This document shows positions 41,882 through 52,983 of a DNA stretch of 64,000 nucleotides, one piece after another. Location: positions 3,712,001-3,776,000 of the forward strand of contig CP087965.1 of the NCBI GenBank assembly GCA_024703855.1. The letters run 5' to 3'. The notes beneath the pieces are model-generated. The model made no database searches, was not told where the DNA came from, and saw only the letters and a program-made list of their open reading frames with translations. Position 1 is the first letter of the stretch. Every line of letters starts with the position of its first letter. Origin of the DNA: Polaromonas sp. P2-4. Its GTDB lineage: Bacteria > Pseudomonadota > Gammaproteobacteria > Burkholderiales > Burkholderiaceae_C. Both the position numbers and the translations under genes were made by a program.

Positions 41882-43266
41882 CATTCAACGATGTTAACCG
41901 CCAGGCCACCGCGCGCGGTTTCCTTGTACTTGGTCATCATGTCGGCGCCGGTTTCACGCATGGTCTTGATGACTTTGTCCAGGCTCACATGGTGCGTGCC
42001 GTCGCCATGCAAGGCCATGCGGGCGGCGTTGATGGCCTTGACCGAGGCAATGGCGTTGCGTTCTATGCAGGGTATCTGTACCAGCCCGCCCACCGGGTCG
42101 CAGGTTAGTCCCAGGTGGTGTTCCATGCCGATCTCGGCTGCGTTTTCCACCTGTTCCGGCGTACCGCCCATGACCGCGCACAGGGCGGCTGCGGCCATGG
42201 AGCAGGCCACGCCGACCTCGCCCTGGCAGCCGACTTCGGCCCCCGAGATCGAGGCATTTTCTTTGTACAGCATGCCAATGGCGGCGGCGGTCAGTAGGAA
42301 GTCGATCACGCCGCTGGGCGTGGACGTGGCGACAAAACGCACGTAGTAGTGCAATACTGCCGGCACGATGCCCGCTGCCCCATTGGTGGGGGCCGTGACG
42401 ACGCGGCCACCGGCAGCGTTTTCTTCGTTCACCGCCAAGGCGTAGAGGTTGACCCAGTCCAGCACCTGCAGCGGGTCGCGCAGGGCGGCTTCCGGGTTGG
42501 AGCAGAGTTTGTGGTGCAGGTCTGCCGCGCGGCGCTTGACTTTGAAGCCACCGGGCAACACGCCCTGGGTGCGGCAACCGCGCTCCACGCAGGCTTGCAT
42601 CACCGTCCAGATCTTTTGCAGGCCAGCGTCGATGTCGGCATCGCTGCACCAATGCTGTTCATTACGGCGCATGAGTTCGGCAATGGATATACCCGCGGTT
42701 TTGCATTGCAGCATCAGCTCATTGCCGCTGTGGAAGGGATAGGGCAGCACCGTGATGTCCGGTGCCAGCACTTTTGCTTTTCTCCGTCGGCCGCCACTTC
42801 GTCGCTGACCACAAAGCCGCCGCCGACCGAGTAGTAGCAGCGGTTGAGCAGTTCCATACCCGCAGCGTCATACGCCACACAGCGCATGCCGTTGGGGTGA
42901 AAGGGCAGGGTCTCGCGGCGGTAGAACGCCAGGTGGTCCTTTTCCTTGAACAGCACCGGGTGCTGGCCCGCCAGCCGCAACTGGCCGGTGCTGCGGATCG
43001 CCGCCAGCAACTGGGGGATAGCCTCCACATCCACATTCTCGGGGTCGTGGCCCTCCAGCCCAAGCAATACCGCTTTGTCGGTGCCGTGGCCTTTGCCGGT
43101 CGAGCCCAAGGAGCCGTACAGTTTGACCTCGACGCGCGCAGGCCGCCAGCAGCCCCTGATGCAGCAGGCGCTCGGTGAACAGGCGCGCCGCCCGCATCGG
43201 TCCCACGGTGTGCGAGCTGCTAGGGCCGATACCAATCTTGAAAATATCAAAAACACTGATGGCCAT
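41878..43266 (-). CDS. sdaA: L-serine ammonia-lyase (iron-sulfur type), two frameshifts
   Basis: Single-chain L-serine dehydratase giving pyruvate and ammonia. The N-terminal regulatory part has [19 protein letters not shown]. The catalytic part has [39 protein letters not shown], the Cys in [14 protein letters not shown] and the end segment [10 protein letters not shown]; the cysteines fit the [4Fe-4S] ligands. Breaks lie at about 43138-43142 and in the run at 42772-42775 (missing A). It ends the choline-to-pyruvate cluster, 15 bases after betA, where it drains serine made by glyA. Confidence 0.92.
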
Positions 43267-43281
43267 GGTGGAGGTTCTCTT

Positions 43282-44952
43282 TTAGCGCTGTGCGCTTTGG
43301 TACTGGGGGTGCACGAAGAAAGGGGCGTCCGAGTGTGGCAAGGGCGCCATGCCGCGAATGGCATCGGCCAGCTTTTCGGCCAGCATGATGGTGGGCGCAT
43401 TCAGGTTACCACTGACCACGTTGGGCATGATGGATGCGTCCACCACGCGCAGGCCGACCACGCCGTGCACGCGGCCGCTGCCATCGGTTACCGCCATTTC
43501 GTCGTTGCCCATGCGGCAAGTGCAAGACGGGTGCAACGCGCTTTCGCCGTGCTCGCGGATGTGGGCGTCGATCTCGGCATCGGTCTGCACTGCTTGGGTG
43601 GGCGAGATGGCAACGCCGCGGAAGCGGTCAAAGGCCTTTTGCGCAAAGATCTCGCGGGTCAGGCGGATGCCAGCGCGCATTTCCTTGCGGTCCTGCTCAG
43701 TGGCCATGTAGTTGAACAAGATACGCGGCGGCTCTTTGGGGCTGGCATTGCGCAGCTGGACATGGCCCCGGCTGGTCGGGCGCATCGGGCCCACATGGGC
43801 CTGGAAGCCGTGGAAGCTGGACGGCGCGCTGCCGTCGTAGCTGATCGCCATCGGCAGGAAGTGGTACTGCAAATCGGGGTGCTTGACGCCCGCTTCGCTG
43901 CGAATGAAACCGCCGGACTCAAAGTGGTTGGTGGCCCCCAGGCCGGTCCCCTTGACCATCCACTCCAACCCGATCTTGGCCTTGGCCAGCGGGTTCATGG
44001 CCGCATACAGGGTGATGGGCTCCTTGCAGGCGTACTGCACATAGGTCTCCAGGTGGTCTTGCAGGTTGGCACCCACACCGCGCAGCGGTGCCACCACCCG
44101 AATGCCCAGTCGGCGCAAGTCATCGGGGTTGCCAACGCCAGAGAGTTGCAGCAGTTGCGGCGAGTTGATGGCGCCGCCACACAAGATGACTTCGCGGCTG
44201 GCACGGATCATGTCGGTGCGGTGGCCATTCACGACCTCCACACCGATGGCGCGCGGCGGGCTGCTTTCGGGCGCGAACGCCACCCGGGCCACCAGTGCGC
44301 GGGTGCGTACGCTCAGGTTGGGCCGTTTCAGGGCGGGGCGCAGGTAGGCCATGGCGGTGCTCCAGCGCCGGCCCTTGTGCACCGTCATGTCCATGGGCCC
44401 CAGGCCCTCCTGGCGGTAGCCGTTCATGTCGTCGGTATAGGCGTAGCCGGCCTGTTGCCCGGCTTCGATGAAGGCAGTGTAGAGCGGGTTGCGGCAAGCC
44501 CCGGTGGACACATTCAGCGGGCCGCTGTCGCCCCGGTAGGCGTCGCCGCCCTTGGCCCGGGTTTCGGCCTTGCGAAAGTACGGCAGGCAATCGGCGTACG
44601 ACCAATTTTCCAGCCCTTGGTACGAGGCCCAGCCGTCGTAGTCGAGTGCATGGCCGCGGATGTAAACCATGCCGTTGATGGACGACGAGCCGCCCAGTAC
44701 CCGGCCACGTGGGCAATACATGGACCGGTTGTCCATGAAGGGCTCTGGCTCGGAGTGGTAGTACCAGTTGTATTTGTCGTTGGCCAGCGGATAGGCGAAG
44801 GCCGAGGGCATGTGGATGAAGATGCTGCGGTCGGCCGGGCCCGCTTCCAGCACCAGGACCCGCACATCGGGGTCCTCGGTCAGGCGGTTGGCCAGCACGC
44901 AACCGGCGGAACCGGCACCCACAATGATGTAGTCGAAGGAGTCTGTGGTCAT
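43282..44952 (-). CDS. betA: BetA-type choline dehydrogenase (GMC oxidoreductase)
   Basis: A 556-residue FAD enzyme, intact. It oxidises choline to betaine aldehyde. The N-terminal FAD motif is IIVGAGSAGCVLANRL with the second signature CPRGRVLGGSSSINGMVYIRG. The conserved catalytic His region is ALHPSCTCRMG and the C-terminal signature is LRVVDASIMPNVVSGNLNAP. Membrane-associated in E. coli. It follows betB by 9 bases. No betI repressor lies near, which fits control by GbdR instead. Confidence 0.93.
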   Translation of the reverse strand: MTTDSFDYIIVGAGSAGCVLANRLTEDPDVRVLVLEAGPADRSIFIHMPSAFAYPLANDKYNWYYHSEPEPFMDNRSMYCPRGRVLGGSSSINGMVYIRGHALDYDGWASYQGLENWSYADCLPYFRKAETRAKGGDAYRGDSGPLNVSTGACRNPLYTAFIEAGQQAGYAYTDDMNGYRQEGLGPMDMTVHKGRRWSTAMAYLRPALKRPNLSVRTRALVARVAFAPESSPPRAIGVEVVNGHRTDMIRASREVILCGGAINSPQLLQLSGVGNPDDLRRLGIRVVAPLRGVGANLQDHLETYVQYACKEPITLYAAMNPLAKAKIGLEWMVKGTGLGATNHFESGGFIRSEAGVKHPDLQYHFLPMAISYDGSAPSSFHGFQAHVGPMRPTSRGHVQLRNASPKEPPRILFNYMATEQDRKEMRAGIRLTREIFAQKAFDRFRGVAISPTQAVQTDAEIDAHIREHGESALHPSCTCRMGNDEMAVTDGSGRVHGVVGLRVVDASIMPNVVSGNLNAPTIMLAEKLADAIRGMAPLPHSDAPFFVHPQYQSAQR

Positions 44953-44961
44953 GGGGAATGG

Positions 44962-46428
44962 CTACCGGTAGCCGCTGGCCACCTGGCCGAGTTCGACGTA
45001 GACGGTCTTGAGTTGGGTGTAATGCTCCAGCGCGACCATGCTGTTTTCATGGCCGATGCCGGATTCGCCCGCGCCGCCAAAAGGTATCTCGATCGGTGTG
45101 ATGTTGTAGTTGTTGATCCAGCAAATGCCCGCTTTCAGGCTGGCCGCCACGCGGTGCGCGTGCGCCGTCGCGCGTGAAAACGCCGGCAGCCAGACCGAAG
45201 CGGGTGGCGTTGGCGCGCTGGATGGCTTCGGTTTCGTCGTCAAACACGAGCAGCGCCAATACGGGGCCGAAAATCTCTTCTTGCACGATGCGCATGTCGT
45301 CGCGGCAGTCGGCAAAGATGGTGGGGGCGACGAAGTTACCGCCTTCGCAGCCCGCCACCGCGACCGCCGTGCCGCCGCAGACCAGCGTGGCGCCGTCTGC
45401 AATGCCGCTGGCCACATAGCCCAGCACCTTGTCGCGGTGGGCGGCGGAAATCAGGGCCCCGACTTCGGTAGCCGGGTCGGTCGGGTCGCCGACCCGCAGC
45501 AGCAGGGTGCGCTCTGTGAGCCGGGCCAGGAACTTGTCGGCGATGCCGCGCTGCACGAACAGCGCGTGCCGTTGGTGCAGATCTCGCCCTGGGTGTAGAA
45601 GTTGGCCATCATGGCCGCCGTCACGGCCTGCTCGAAGTCGGCGTCGTCGAATACGATCAAGGGCGACTTGCCGCCCAGTTCCATGGTCACCCGTTTCAGC
45701 GTGCTGGCGGCGCTGGCCATGACGCGTTTGCCGGTGGGGATGGAACCGGTGACCGACACCTTGGCGACACCCGGATGGGCTGCCAGCAGGGCACCGGTGC
45801 TGCCGCGGCCTTGCAGCACGTTGAACACGCCGGGGGGCACGCCTGCCTCCAGGTAAATCTCGGCCAGCTTCACCGCCGTCATGGGCGTGAGCTCCGACGG
45901 TTTGAAAATCATCGCGTTGCCTGCGGCGAGTGCCGGGGCTGACTTCCAGCAGGCGATCTGGATCGGATAGTTCCAGGCACCGATCCCGACGCACACGCCC
46001 AGTGGCTCGCGCCGGGTGTAGGCAAAAGCGTTCTTCAGCGGGTACTGCGCGCCCGCCAGTGTGGCTGCTGCCCCGGCAAAGTATTCGATGCAATCGGCCC
46101 CGCTGGCCACATCGACCACCTGAGCTTCTTGCCAGGGTTTGCCGGTGTCTTGGACTTCGATGGCGGCAAGCGCGTCGTTGCGCTCGCGCAGCAATTGCGC
46201 AGCACGGTGCAGGATGCGGCCACGTTCGGTGCCGGTCATGGCGGACCAGATTTTGAAACCACGTTGCGCTGCCTCGACGGCCGCGTTCACATCGGCCTCG
46301 GCGGAGTCGTGCACTCCGGCGATCACAGCGCCGGTGGCGGGATTGAGGGTGTCGAAGCGTTCGCCGCTGCCCTGCACAGGCAGGCCATCGACAAAGCAGG
46401 GGATCAGAGTTTCATGCATGGGATTCAT
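44962..46428 (-). CDS. betB: BetB-type betaine aldehyde dehydrogenase, two frameshifts
   Basis: NAD(P)-dependent aldehyde dehydrogenase of about 488 residues. Cofactor and catalytic marks are [51 protein letters not shown] (catalytic Glu) and [12 protein letters not shown] (nucleophilic Cys). The C-terminal part has [14 protein letters not shown] and [23 protein letters not shown]. Breaks lie at about 45563-45566 and 45166. It makes glycine betaine from the BetA product. Confidence 0.92.
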
Positions 46429-46441
46429 TTTCTGGTGATGG

Positions 46442-47350
46442 TCAACGCAGCACCACGGTTTTCATGCCGTTGATAAATACCCGCCGCTCCAGTACGAAAC
46501 GCAGGGCCCACGACAACACCAGGCTTTCCACCAGACGGCCCGCCTGCGACAGATTTTGCGGCGTATCGGCGTGATCCACGCGTTCGAGCGACTGCTCGAT
46601 GATCGGGCCTTCGTCCAGGTCGGTGGTGGCAAAGTGGGCGGTGGCACCAATCAGCTTGACACCACGGTCGTGGGCCTGCTGGTACGGTTTTCCGCCTTTG
46701 AAGCCCGGTAAAAACGAATGGTGGATATTGATGACCCGGCCATGCAATTGCAGGCACAGCGCCTCTGACAAAACCTGCATATACCGGGCCAGCACCACGA
46801 ATTCGGCCCCGGTATCCACGATCAGCTGGTGTAGTTTTTCTTCCTGCGCGGGCTTGGTCTCGGCGCTGATGGGCAGGTGGTGAAAAGGCAGGCCCTCGGC
46901 CTCGGCCAGGGGCGCCAGATCGGCGTGGTTGGAGACGATGGCAACAATGTCCATCTTCAATTCACCGCGCCGCCATTGCGCAATCAACTCACGCAGGCAG
47001 TGGTCAAACTTGGACACCATGACCAGCACGCGGGTGGGCTGCGCCAGGTCATGCACCTGCCATTGCGCCTGTGGGAAGCCTTGCGCCAATTCGGCAAAAG
47101 CGCTGCGTAAGACTTCTACTGGACTGCGCAAGCTGAAAACGCCACGTACAAAAAATCGCTCGGTCGTATGGTCGTCAAACACCGAAAACTGTTCGATGTA
47201 TGCCCCATGCTGGTCGAGCAATGCAGATACGGCGGCGACCTGCCCTCGGGCGCTGCCGCAGGCCATATTCAGGCAGTAATGGTTGTTTTGGTCCGACGTC
47301 ATTAGCGCGAAAGAGTTTGAAGGGTTGTGGTTTTTGGTTGAGTTTTGCAT
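46442..47350 (-). CDS. purU: PurU formyltetrahydrofolate deformylase
   Basis: A 302-residue enzyme, intact, that hydrolyses 10-formyl-THF to formate and THF. An N-terminal ACT-like domain ([18 protein letters not shown]) precedes a formyltransferase-fold domain with [17 protein letters not shown] and [17 protein letters not shown], which hold the catalytic Asn-His-Asp. An in-frame ATG at 47302 is a possible later start. Its place between fdhA and betB fits recycling of folate loaded by the methyl groups of betaine. Confidence 0.93.
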   Translation of the reverse strand: MQNSTKNHNPSNSFALMTSDQNNHYCLNMACGSARGQVAAVSALLDQHGAYIEQFSVFDDHTTERFFVRGVFSLRSPVEVLRSAFAELAQGFPQAQWQVHDLAQPTRVLVMVSKFDHCLRELIAQWRRGELKMDIVAIVSNHADLAPLAEAEGLPFHHLPISAETKPAQEEKLHQLIVDTGAEFVVLARYMQVLSEALCLQLHGRVINIHHSFLPGFKGGKPYQQAHDRGVKLIGATAHFATTDLDEGPIIEQSLERVDHADTPQNLSQAGRLVESLVLSWALRFVLERRVFINGMKTVVLR

Positions 47351-47392
47351 AACGTTTTCACAATGCGGGGCATCGCCTCGGATTCATGAAAG

Positions 47393-48593
47393 CTAGGCTG
47401 CCTTCTTCAGTTGCCCATGCGGGTCGATGACGAATTTCTTCGGCGCGCCAGCGTCGAACTCGGCATAGCCCGAGGGCGCGTCGTCGAGCGATATCACTTG
47501 CACGCCCACCACATCGGCGATCTTGATACGGTCCCACAGAATGGCTTGCATTAGCGCGCGGTTGTATTTCATGACGGGCGTCTGGCCGGTAAAGAAACTG
47601 TGCGATTTGGCCCAGCCCAGACCCAGGCGAATGCTGAGTGAGCCGTGTTTTGCTGCCTTGTCGACGCCACCGGGGTCCTCCGTGACGTACAGGCCCGGAA
47701 TGCCTATCTTGCCCGCTGCGCGTGACTTCCATCAATGAATTGAGCACCGTGGCCGGGGCTTCCACCTGCGAGCCTGCGTGGCCGTGGCCACGCGCCTCGA
47801 AACCCACCGCATCAACGGCACAGTCAACTTCCGGCGTACCCAGAATGTGCGCAATCTGTTCGGCCAGCGTTGCATCCTTCGACAAATCGACCGTCTCGAA
47901 ACCAACCTTGCGTGCATGTTCGAGGCGCACCGGATTGACGTCACCGACAATGACAACAGCAGCCCCCAGTAGTCGTGCTGATGCGGCGGCGGCCAGGCCA
48001 ACCGGACCGGCACCCGCCACATACACCGTGCTGCCTGGGCCAACCCCGGCCGTCACGGCACCGTGGTAGCCGGTGGGCAGGATGTCGGACAGGCAGGTCA
48101 GGTCGCGGATCTTTTCAATCGCCTGCGCGCGATCGGGAAATTTCAACAAATTGAAGTCAGCGTACGGCACCATGACGTACTCGGCTTGCCCGCCGATCCA
48201 GCCGCCCATATCGACGTATCCATAGGCCCCGCCCGCACGCGACGGGTTAACGCTCAGGCAGACACCGGTGTGCTGCTCTTTGCAGGTGCGACAGCGCCCA
48301 CATGCCACATTGAACGGAACTGAAACGACGTCGCCCCGTTTCAGCGTTTCGACGTCACGGCCCACTTCGAGTACCTCGCCGGTGATTTCATGGCCCAGCA
48401 CCAGCCCGGCCGACGCTGTGGTGCGGCCGCGCACCATATGCTGATCGGAGCCGCAAATGTTAGTGGTGAGCACCTTCAGGATCACGCCGTGTTCGGCTGT
48501 TTTACCCGTTGGATTGACCAGTGTGGGAAACGGGATGGACTGAACTTCGACCTGGCCCTGGCGCAGGTAAACGACACCACGATTAGTTGACAT
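47393..48593 (-). CDS. fdhA: Glutathione-independent formaldehyde dehydrogenase, frameshifted
   Basis: Zinc medium-chain dehydrogenase that converts formaldehyde to formate. The catalytic zinc site opens with NICGSDQHMVRGR, structural-zinc cysteines lie in CGRCRTCKEQHTGVC, and the NAD site is VYVAGAGPVGLAAAASA. A missing base at about 47716-47722 breaks the frame after LNSLMEVTR. The restored tail has KIGIPGLYVTEDPGGVD and ends at 47393. It detoxifies formaldehyde made by the N-demethylases of the cluster. Confidence 0.92.
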
Positions 48594-48858
48594 TTTGAAT
48601 CTCCTTGGTTTGGCGTGAAATGGCTTGTATGGCTGTGGTTTTAGATTGAAATTTGCACAACACTTTTGTCATGAGTGGTGTTGCCGCGGATACATGAACG
48701 GTAAGGGCGGTGAGCGGTAAAGGTATACGGAGACTGGCCACGCCGCCGATAAAGGTCAGCATTACTGCGCGGGCGCTCGGGGCCGAACCATGGCGCCAAC
48801 CTGCGTGCGGCTGGTCGGCACCTTGGCCTCCGAGACAGGGAGATTTGCGTAAAACGAC
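48594..48858. other. Intergenic region between fdhA and the binding-protein gene
   Basis: 265 bases without a gene I can support. It should contain the promoter of fdhA-purU-betB-betA-sdaA on the minus strand, but I see no consensus sigma-54 or clear sigma-70 element. Confidence 0.5.
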
Positions 48859-49806
48859 TCAGAGCTTGAGCGCTGCCGTGACGGCGGGCAAGCCCTCGTT
48901 ACCCGAGAAGGTTTTCACGCCCTTGAGCCAGGCATCCAGCAGCGCCGGGTTCTTCTTCAGGTAGGCCCGTGCCGCTTGGTTGGGTTTGGCCTTGTCGAGA
49001 ATGGCCAGCATCACTGCGTTTTCAATCGCGGTGTTGAACTGCAAGTTTTTCAGCAGTGCCGCCACATTCGGGCAACGCGCTTCATAGCCCGGTGGCACGG
49101 CGGTGAACACCTTGGCTTCACCAAAGTTCGGGCCAAAAACGGCGTCACCACCTTCCAGATAACGCATCTTCATTTGCACGTTCATCGGGTGCGGCTCCCA
49201 GCCCAGGAAGACAATGGGCTTGCTGCTGCGCCCGGCGCGCTGCACCTCGGCCAGCATGCCGGCCTCGGACGACTCGACCATCTTGAAGCCCTTCAGGCCA
49301 AACTCATTCTTGGTAATCATGCCCTGGATCAGCACGTTGCCATCGTTACCGGGTTCGATGCCGTAGAGCTTGCCATCAAGCTCCTTTTGGAACTTGGCAA
49401 TATCGGTAAAAGTTTTCAGACCTTTGTCGTACAAATATTCGGGTACGGCCAGGGTGTACTTGGCACCCACCAGGTTGGGTTGCTCCAGCACCTTGATTTG
49501 GCCGGCCTTGACGAAGGGCTCGATCATGGGTGTCATGCTCGGGTTCCAGTAACCCAGGAAGGCGTCGATCTGTTTGGATTTAATGCCTGCGAACGTGATG
49601 GGTACCGAGGCAATGGTCACGGTGGGTTTGTAACCCAGACCTTCGAGCACCACAGATGCCAGACCGGTGGTGGCAGCGATGTCGCTCCAACCCACATCGG
49701 CAAAGCGCACGGTTTTACAGCTAGCGGCCTCCTGTGCGCCCGCGAGAGGCGCGTACAGCGAGAGGACCGTTGAGGCCAAACCCAGAATGGCTAGTTTCAA
49801 TTTCAT
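48859..49806 (-). CDS. ProX/CbcX-type choline/glycine-betaine periplasmic binding protein
   Basis: A 315-residue OpuAC-family solute-binding protein. The signal peptide ends at about APLAGAQ. Trp and Tyr residues in VGWSDIAATTG, GYWNPSMTPM and FLGWEPHPMN are placed to form the aromatic box for a quaternary amine. I choose the ATG at 49806, with AAGGA ahead of it and the signal directly after. It follows gbdR and the permease genes on the same strand, so it is likely the partner of the proVW transporter. Confidence 0.88.
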   Translation of the reverse strand: MKLKLAILGLASTVLSLYAPLAGAQEAASCKTVRFADVGWSDIAATTGLASVVLEGLGYKPTVTIASVPITFAGIKSKQIDAFLGYWNPSMTPMIEPFVKAGQIKVLEQPNLVGAKYTLAVPEYLYDKGLKTFTDIAKFQKELDGKLYGIEPGNDGNVLIQGMITKNEFGLKGFKMVESSEAGMLAEVQRAGRSSKPIVFLGWEPHPMNVQMKMRYLEGGDAVFGPNFGEAKVFTAVPPGYEARCPNVAALLKNLQFNTAIENAVMLAILDKAKPNQAARAYLKKNPALLDAWLKGVKTFSGNEGLPAVTAALKL

Positions 49807-49941
49807 GACCCGTTCCTTGTAAACGTGGGGTTGCGCACGCGACGACACCACTGCACTTTTACAGGTTGACGCGGCAGAACTTTGCTGGGAACGACGTGGA
49901 GTTGTACCGCAGCGGCAGGTGCATGGCTGGGGCCAGGTGCT

Positions 49942-50994
49942 TCAAGCCACCCGCATCACCGTTGTGCGAGATTCGCAGGCGCCCGCCTGGCGGCGGCGCT
50001 CCTCGCTGGGCGCGTGTCCGAACAAACTACGGTAGGCCTTGCAGAAATGCGATGACGACTGGAAACCGCAAGCCACGGTGACCTGCATGATGGGCTGGCT
50101 GCTGTGCGTCAGCAATTCCTGGGGCGCGGCGCAGTCGCAGGTTCATGTAGTACTGCGCCGGGTTTATGCTGAAGTAGCGGTGGAACAAGCGCTCTAGCTG
50201 GCGCAGCGACAGCCCGATGGCGCTGGCCAGTTCGGCCAGGGGTAAGGGGTCTTCAATGTTGGCTGCCATGATCTCGGCGGCCTCGGTCAAATGTTGGTAA
50301 CCCGGGCCGATGCACTCGGGCTGCGGGATGCGCTGGCGGTCGTTGCTGGCACGCAGCCGTTCTACGATAAATTGTTCGGAGATATCCATCACCAGCTTGG
50401 CGCCGTGGCGGTCGTGGATCAGGTGCAGCATCAGATGCAGTGGTGCTGTACCACCGGAGCAGGTCATACGGTCGCGGTCGAGGATGAAAACTTCCGGCGC
50501 AAATCGCACCTTGGGAAACTCTTCACTGATCGCCGCCAGATTTTCCCAATGGATGGCACACCGGTAACCGTCCAGCAGTCCGGCACTGGCCAGAGCAAAA
50601 GAGCCCGTACACAGCGCGCCCATGGCCGCACCGCTGGCGGCGCATTGGCGCAGAAGTTGGCGGACGGCGTCATTCGTCACGCTGCGGATGTTGACACCGC
50701 CACAGACAAATACCATGTCGCATTCGGCCAGGTCGGCAAGATCTCCGATGGACGTCAGAGCCAATCCGTTGCTGGCCACGGCGGCTGTCTGGTCGGGGCT
50801 CACCACGGTCCATCGGTACAGCGGGCGGCGACTGATGTAGTTGGCCATGCGCAGCGTTTCTACGGCATTGGCAAAGGCGATCATCGAGTAGTCGTGCAAC
50901 AGGATGAAGCCGATATGGGTACTGCCCTTTTTAGACTTTCCGTCGTTGGCACCAAAAGCTGCGGACGGGGGGATTCAAGAGGGATGCGTGGCAC
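49942..50994 (-). CDS. gbdR: GbdR-type AraC-family regulator, two frameshifts
   Basis: Transcription factor with an N-terminal DJ-1/GATase1-like domain (IGFILLHDYSMIAFANAVETLRMAN; GALCTGSFALASAGLLDG) and a C-terminal AraC helix-turn-helix (ELASAIGLSLRQLERLFHRYF; restored second motif MQVTVACGFQSSSHFCKAYR). This layout is that of GbdR, the betaine/dimethylglycine-responsive activator of the same gene set in Pseudomonas. The start is inferred as GTG 50994 after AGGAA, with one base missing in the G run at 50967-50972. An extra base in the run at 50121-50124 shifts the C-terminus. The stop is at 49942. Confidence 0.85.
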
Positions 50995-51013
50995 GGGGCG
51001 TTCCTATCGGCAC

Positions 51014-51886
51014 TTAGCTATCGCTGCTCTTGCGGGCTGCACCAAAACTCTCGGTGAGGCGGTCGAGGATGATGGCCAGCAAAACCACCGCCAGTCCACT
51101 CTCAAACCCCAGGCCGATGTTCAGGCGCTGGATGCTGGCGAGTACGTCGTTGCCCAGGCCGCCCGCGCCGACCATCGAGGCGATGATGACCATCGACAGC
51201 GCCATCATGATGGTCTGGTTGACGCCTGCCATGATGGTCGGCATGGCGATGGGCAGTTGCACCTTGAACAGCAACTGGGTGGCGGTACAACCAAAAGCGT
51301 TGCCCGCTTCCACCTGTTCGGAGCTCACCTGGCGGATGCCCAGGCTGGTCAGGCGCACCACCGGCGGCATGGCGAAAATCACGGTGGCAATGGTGCCAGG
51401 CACCCGGCCCAGGCCGAACAGCATGGCAGCAGGAATCAGGTACACAAAGGCGGGCATGGTTTGCATGAAGTCCAGCATCGGCCGTACGGTGGAATTGACG
51501 CGGTTGTTGCGTGCGCACCAAATCCCCAGCGGAATCCCGAAAAACAGGCTGATGAGGGTGGCGGAGAGTGTCAGGGCCAACGTGACCATGGTTTGCAACC
51601 AGAATCCGGTCACCACAATCAGCGTCAAGGCCAGCGCCACAAACACCCCAAACTTCCAGCCCAGGCGGCGAACGCCCACCGCCGCGGCAACCAGAATTAC
51701 CAGCCAGAAGGGCAGGGCCAACATGCCCATCTCGACCCATTGGGCAAATTTTTCCACCACCACGCCAATCGAATCGAATACGGTAGCGCCGTTGTCCAGC
51801 AGGTGTTTCACCCCGGCATTGACCCAGCGGCCCAGGGGCAGCACGTCGTGCGAGGCTTCGGTGACTTGGGATAAAAGATCAGACAT
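51014..51886 (-). CDS. proW: ProW-type ABC transporter permease for glycine betaine/choline
   Basis: A 290-residue inner-membrane permease, intact, with about six to seven hydrophobic helices. The coupling (EAA) loop reads QVSSEQVEAGNAFGCTATQLLFKVQLP in its usual place. The start overlaps the end of proV by 8 bases. With ProV and a periplasmic binding protein it imports quaternary amines, here as growth substrates rather than only osmoprotectants. Confidence 0.93.
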   Translation of the reverse strand: MSDLLSQVTEASHDVLPLGRWVNAGVKHLLDNGATVFDSIGVVVEKFAQWVEMGMLALPFWLVILVAAAVGVRRLGWKFGVFVALALTLIVVTGFWLQTMVTLALTLSATLISLFFGIPLGIWCARNNRVNSTVRPMLDFMQTMPAFVYLIPAAMLFGLGRVPGTIATVIFAMPPVVRLTSLGIRQVSSEQVEAGNAFGCTATQLLFKVQLPIAMPTIMAGVNQTIMMALSMVIIASMVGAGGLGNDVLASIQRLNIGLGFESGLAVVLLAIILDRLTESFGAARKSSDS

Positions 51887-52916
51887 GGCGGGCCTCTTGG
51901 GACATTTTGACAAGCAGGCTGCGGGCGGAAATGCAGCCCAACAAGCGATCGGTGGCGTCGAATACGCCCACCGGTTGGTCCATTCCCAGCACGATTTTCA
52001 TGGCCTCGGGCAGGGTGGTGTGGGAGGGGAGGCGCGGCCCGCCGTTGTAGGAGTGGCCATTCAGTCCAGGGTCCAGCAGGTCCGCCGCAGTCAGGTAGCG
52101 CGAAGTGTCCACGCCTTCGAAAAACTTGCGCACGTAGTCGTTGGCCGGTTGGGTGATGATTTGGTGGGCGGTGCCCTCTTGCACCAGGTTGCCGCCTTCC
52201 ATGATGGCGATGCGGGTGCCGATGCGCAGTGCTTCTTCGAGGTCGTGCGAGACGAACAACACCGTGCGCTGCTGCTCACGCTGCAAATCGAGCATCAGGC
52301 TTTGCATCTCGACGCGCTTGAGTGGGTCGAGTGCCGAGAAGGCCTCGTCCATCAGCAAGATGTCGGGGTCTACGGCCAGAGCTCGCGCCAGTCCTACACG
52401 TTGCTGCATGCCGCCCGACAATTGCGACGGGTATTTGCCCGCGTAAGTCTGTAAGCCCACTTGGCGCAGCACTTCCATGGCCCGGTCTTCACGCGCTTTG
52501 CGCGGCGTGCCCGCCATTTCCAGACCAAAGGCGGCGTTGTCCAGCACATTGCGGTGCGGCATCAGCGCAAAAGACTGGAACACCATCGCGACCCGCTTGC
52601 GCCGCCACTTGACCAGGTCACACTGCGGCAGGGCGGCTATGTCTTCGCCGTCGATGTTGATGGACCCTGAGGACGGCTCAACCAGGCGGTTGATGAGCCG
52701 AATCAAGGTGGATTTACCCGAGCCCGACAAACCCATCAGCACATAAATTTCGCCCGCCACCACGTCGAAGCTGACTTTGTTGACGCCCACGACATGCCCG
52801 GTTTTGGCAAATACTTCGTCTTTGCTTAGGCCTTCTCCCAGCAACTTCAATGCCTCGGAAATATTATTTCCGAATATTTTGTAAAGATTTCTAACGCTGA
52901 TTTTGGGTTTTGGCAT
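51879..52916 (-). CDS. proV: ProV-type ABC transporter ATPase for glycine betaine/choline
   Basis: A 345-residue ATPase, intact. Walker A is GLSGSGKST, signature LSGGMQQRV, Walker B ILLMDEAFSALDP and H-loop VSHDLEEA. The C-terminal part is a CBS-like extension shorter than in E. coli ProV, ending near LLGCISARSLL. I choose the ATG at 52916 because AGGAG stands 7 bases before it. It is preceded by a consensus sigma-54 promoter at 52969-52983. Confidence 0.93.
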   Translation of the reverse strand: MPKPKISVRNLYKIFGNNISEALKLLGEGLSKDEVFAKTGHVVGVNKVSFDVVAGEIYVLMGLSGSGKSTLIRLINRLVEPSSGSINIDGEDIAALPQCDLVKWRRKRVAMVFQSFALMPHRNVLDNAAFGLEMAGTPRKAREDRAMEVLRQVGLQTYAGKYPSQLSGGMQQRVGLARALAVDPDILLMDEAFSALDPLKRVEMQSLMLDLQREQQRTVLFVSHDLEEALRIGTRIAIMEGGNLVQEGTAHQIITQPANDYVRKFFEGVDTSRYLTAADLLDPGLNGHSYNGGPRLPSHTTLPEAMKIVLGMDQPVGVFDATDRLLGCISARSLLVKMSQEARHV

Positions 52917-52968
52917 CGTGGGTCTCCTGGGAAATTTTTTCACTGTCTGTTGCGGGTTTTTCTTATGA

Positions 52969-52983
52969 GCAAACAGCGTGCCA
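52969..52983 (-). promoter_or_regulatory. Putative sigma-54 (-24/-12) promoter of proVW
   Basis: On the minus strand the sequence is TGGCAC-GCTGT-TTGCT, matching the extended consensus TGGCACG-N4-TTGCT at every position. It lies 53 bases before the proV start codon in an A/T-rich intergenic region, leaving a leader of about 40 bases with AGGAG. Confidence 0.75.

Noticed and set aside
42946..45177. Open frame of 743 codons on the plus strand
   Set aside because: It lies antisense to sdaA, betA and betB, which have clear family motifs. Its composition (Gly/Ala/His/Arg/Val-rich) is what the complement of GC-rich genes yields.
48710..48964. Small open frame of 84 codons on the plus strand near the binding-protein gene
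   Set aside because: It overlaps the 3' end of the binding-protein gene in antisense, with no ribosome binding site or recognisable sequence.
50291..51874. Open frame of 527 codons on the plus strand
   Set aside because: It is antisense to gbdR and proW; the low-complexity His/Gln/Gly text is a shadow.
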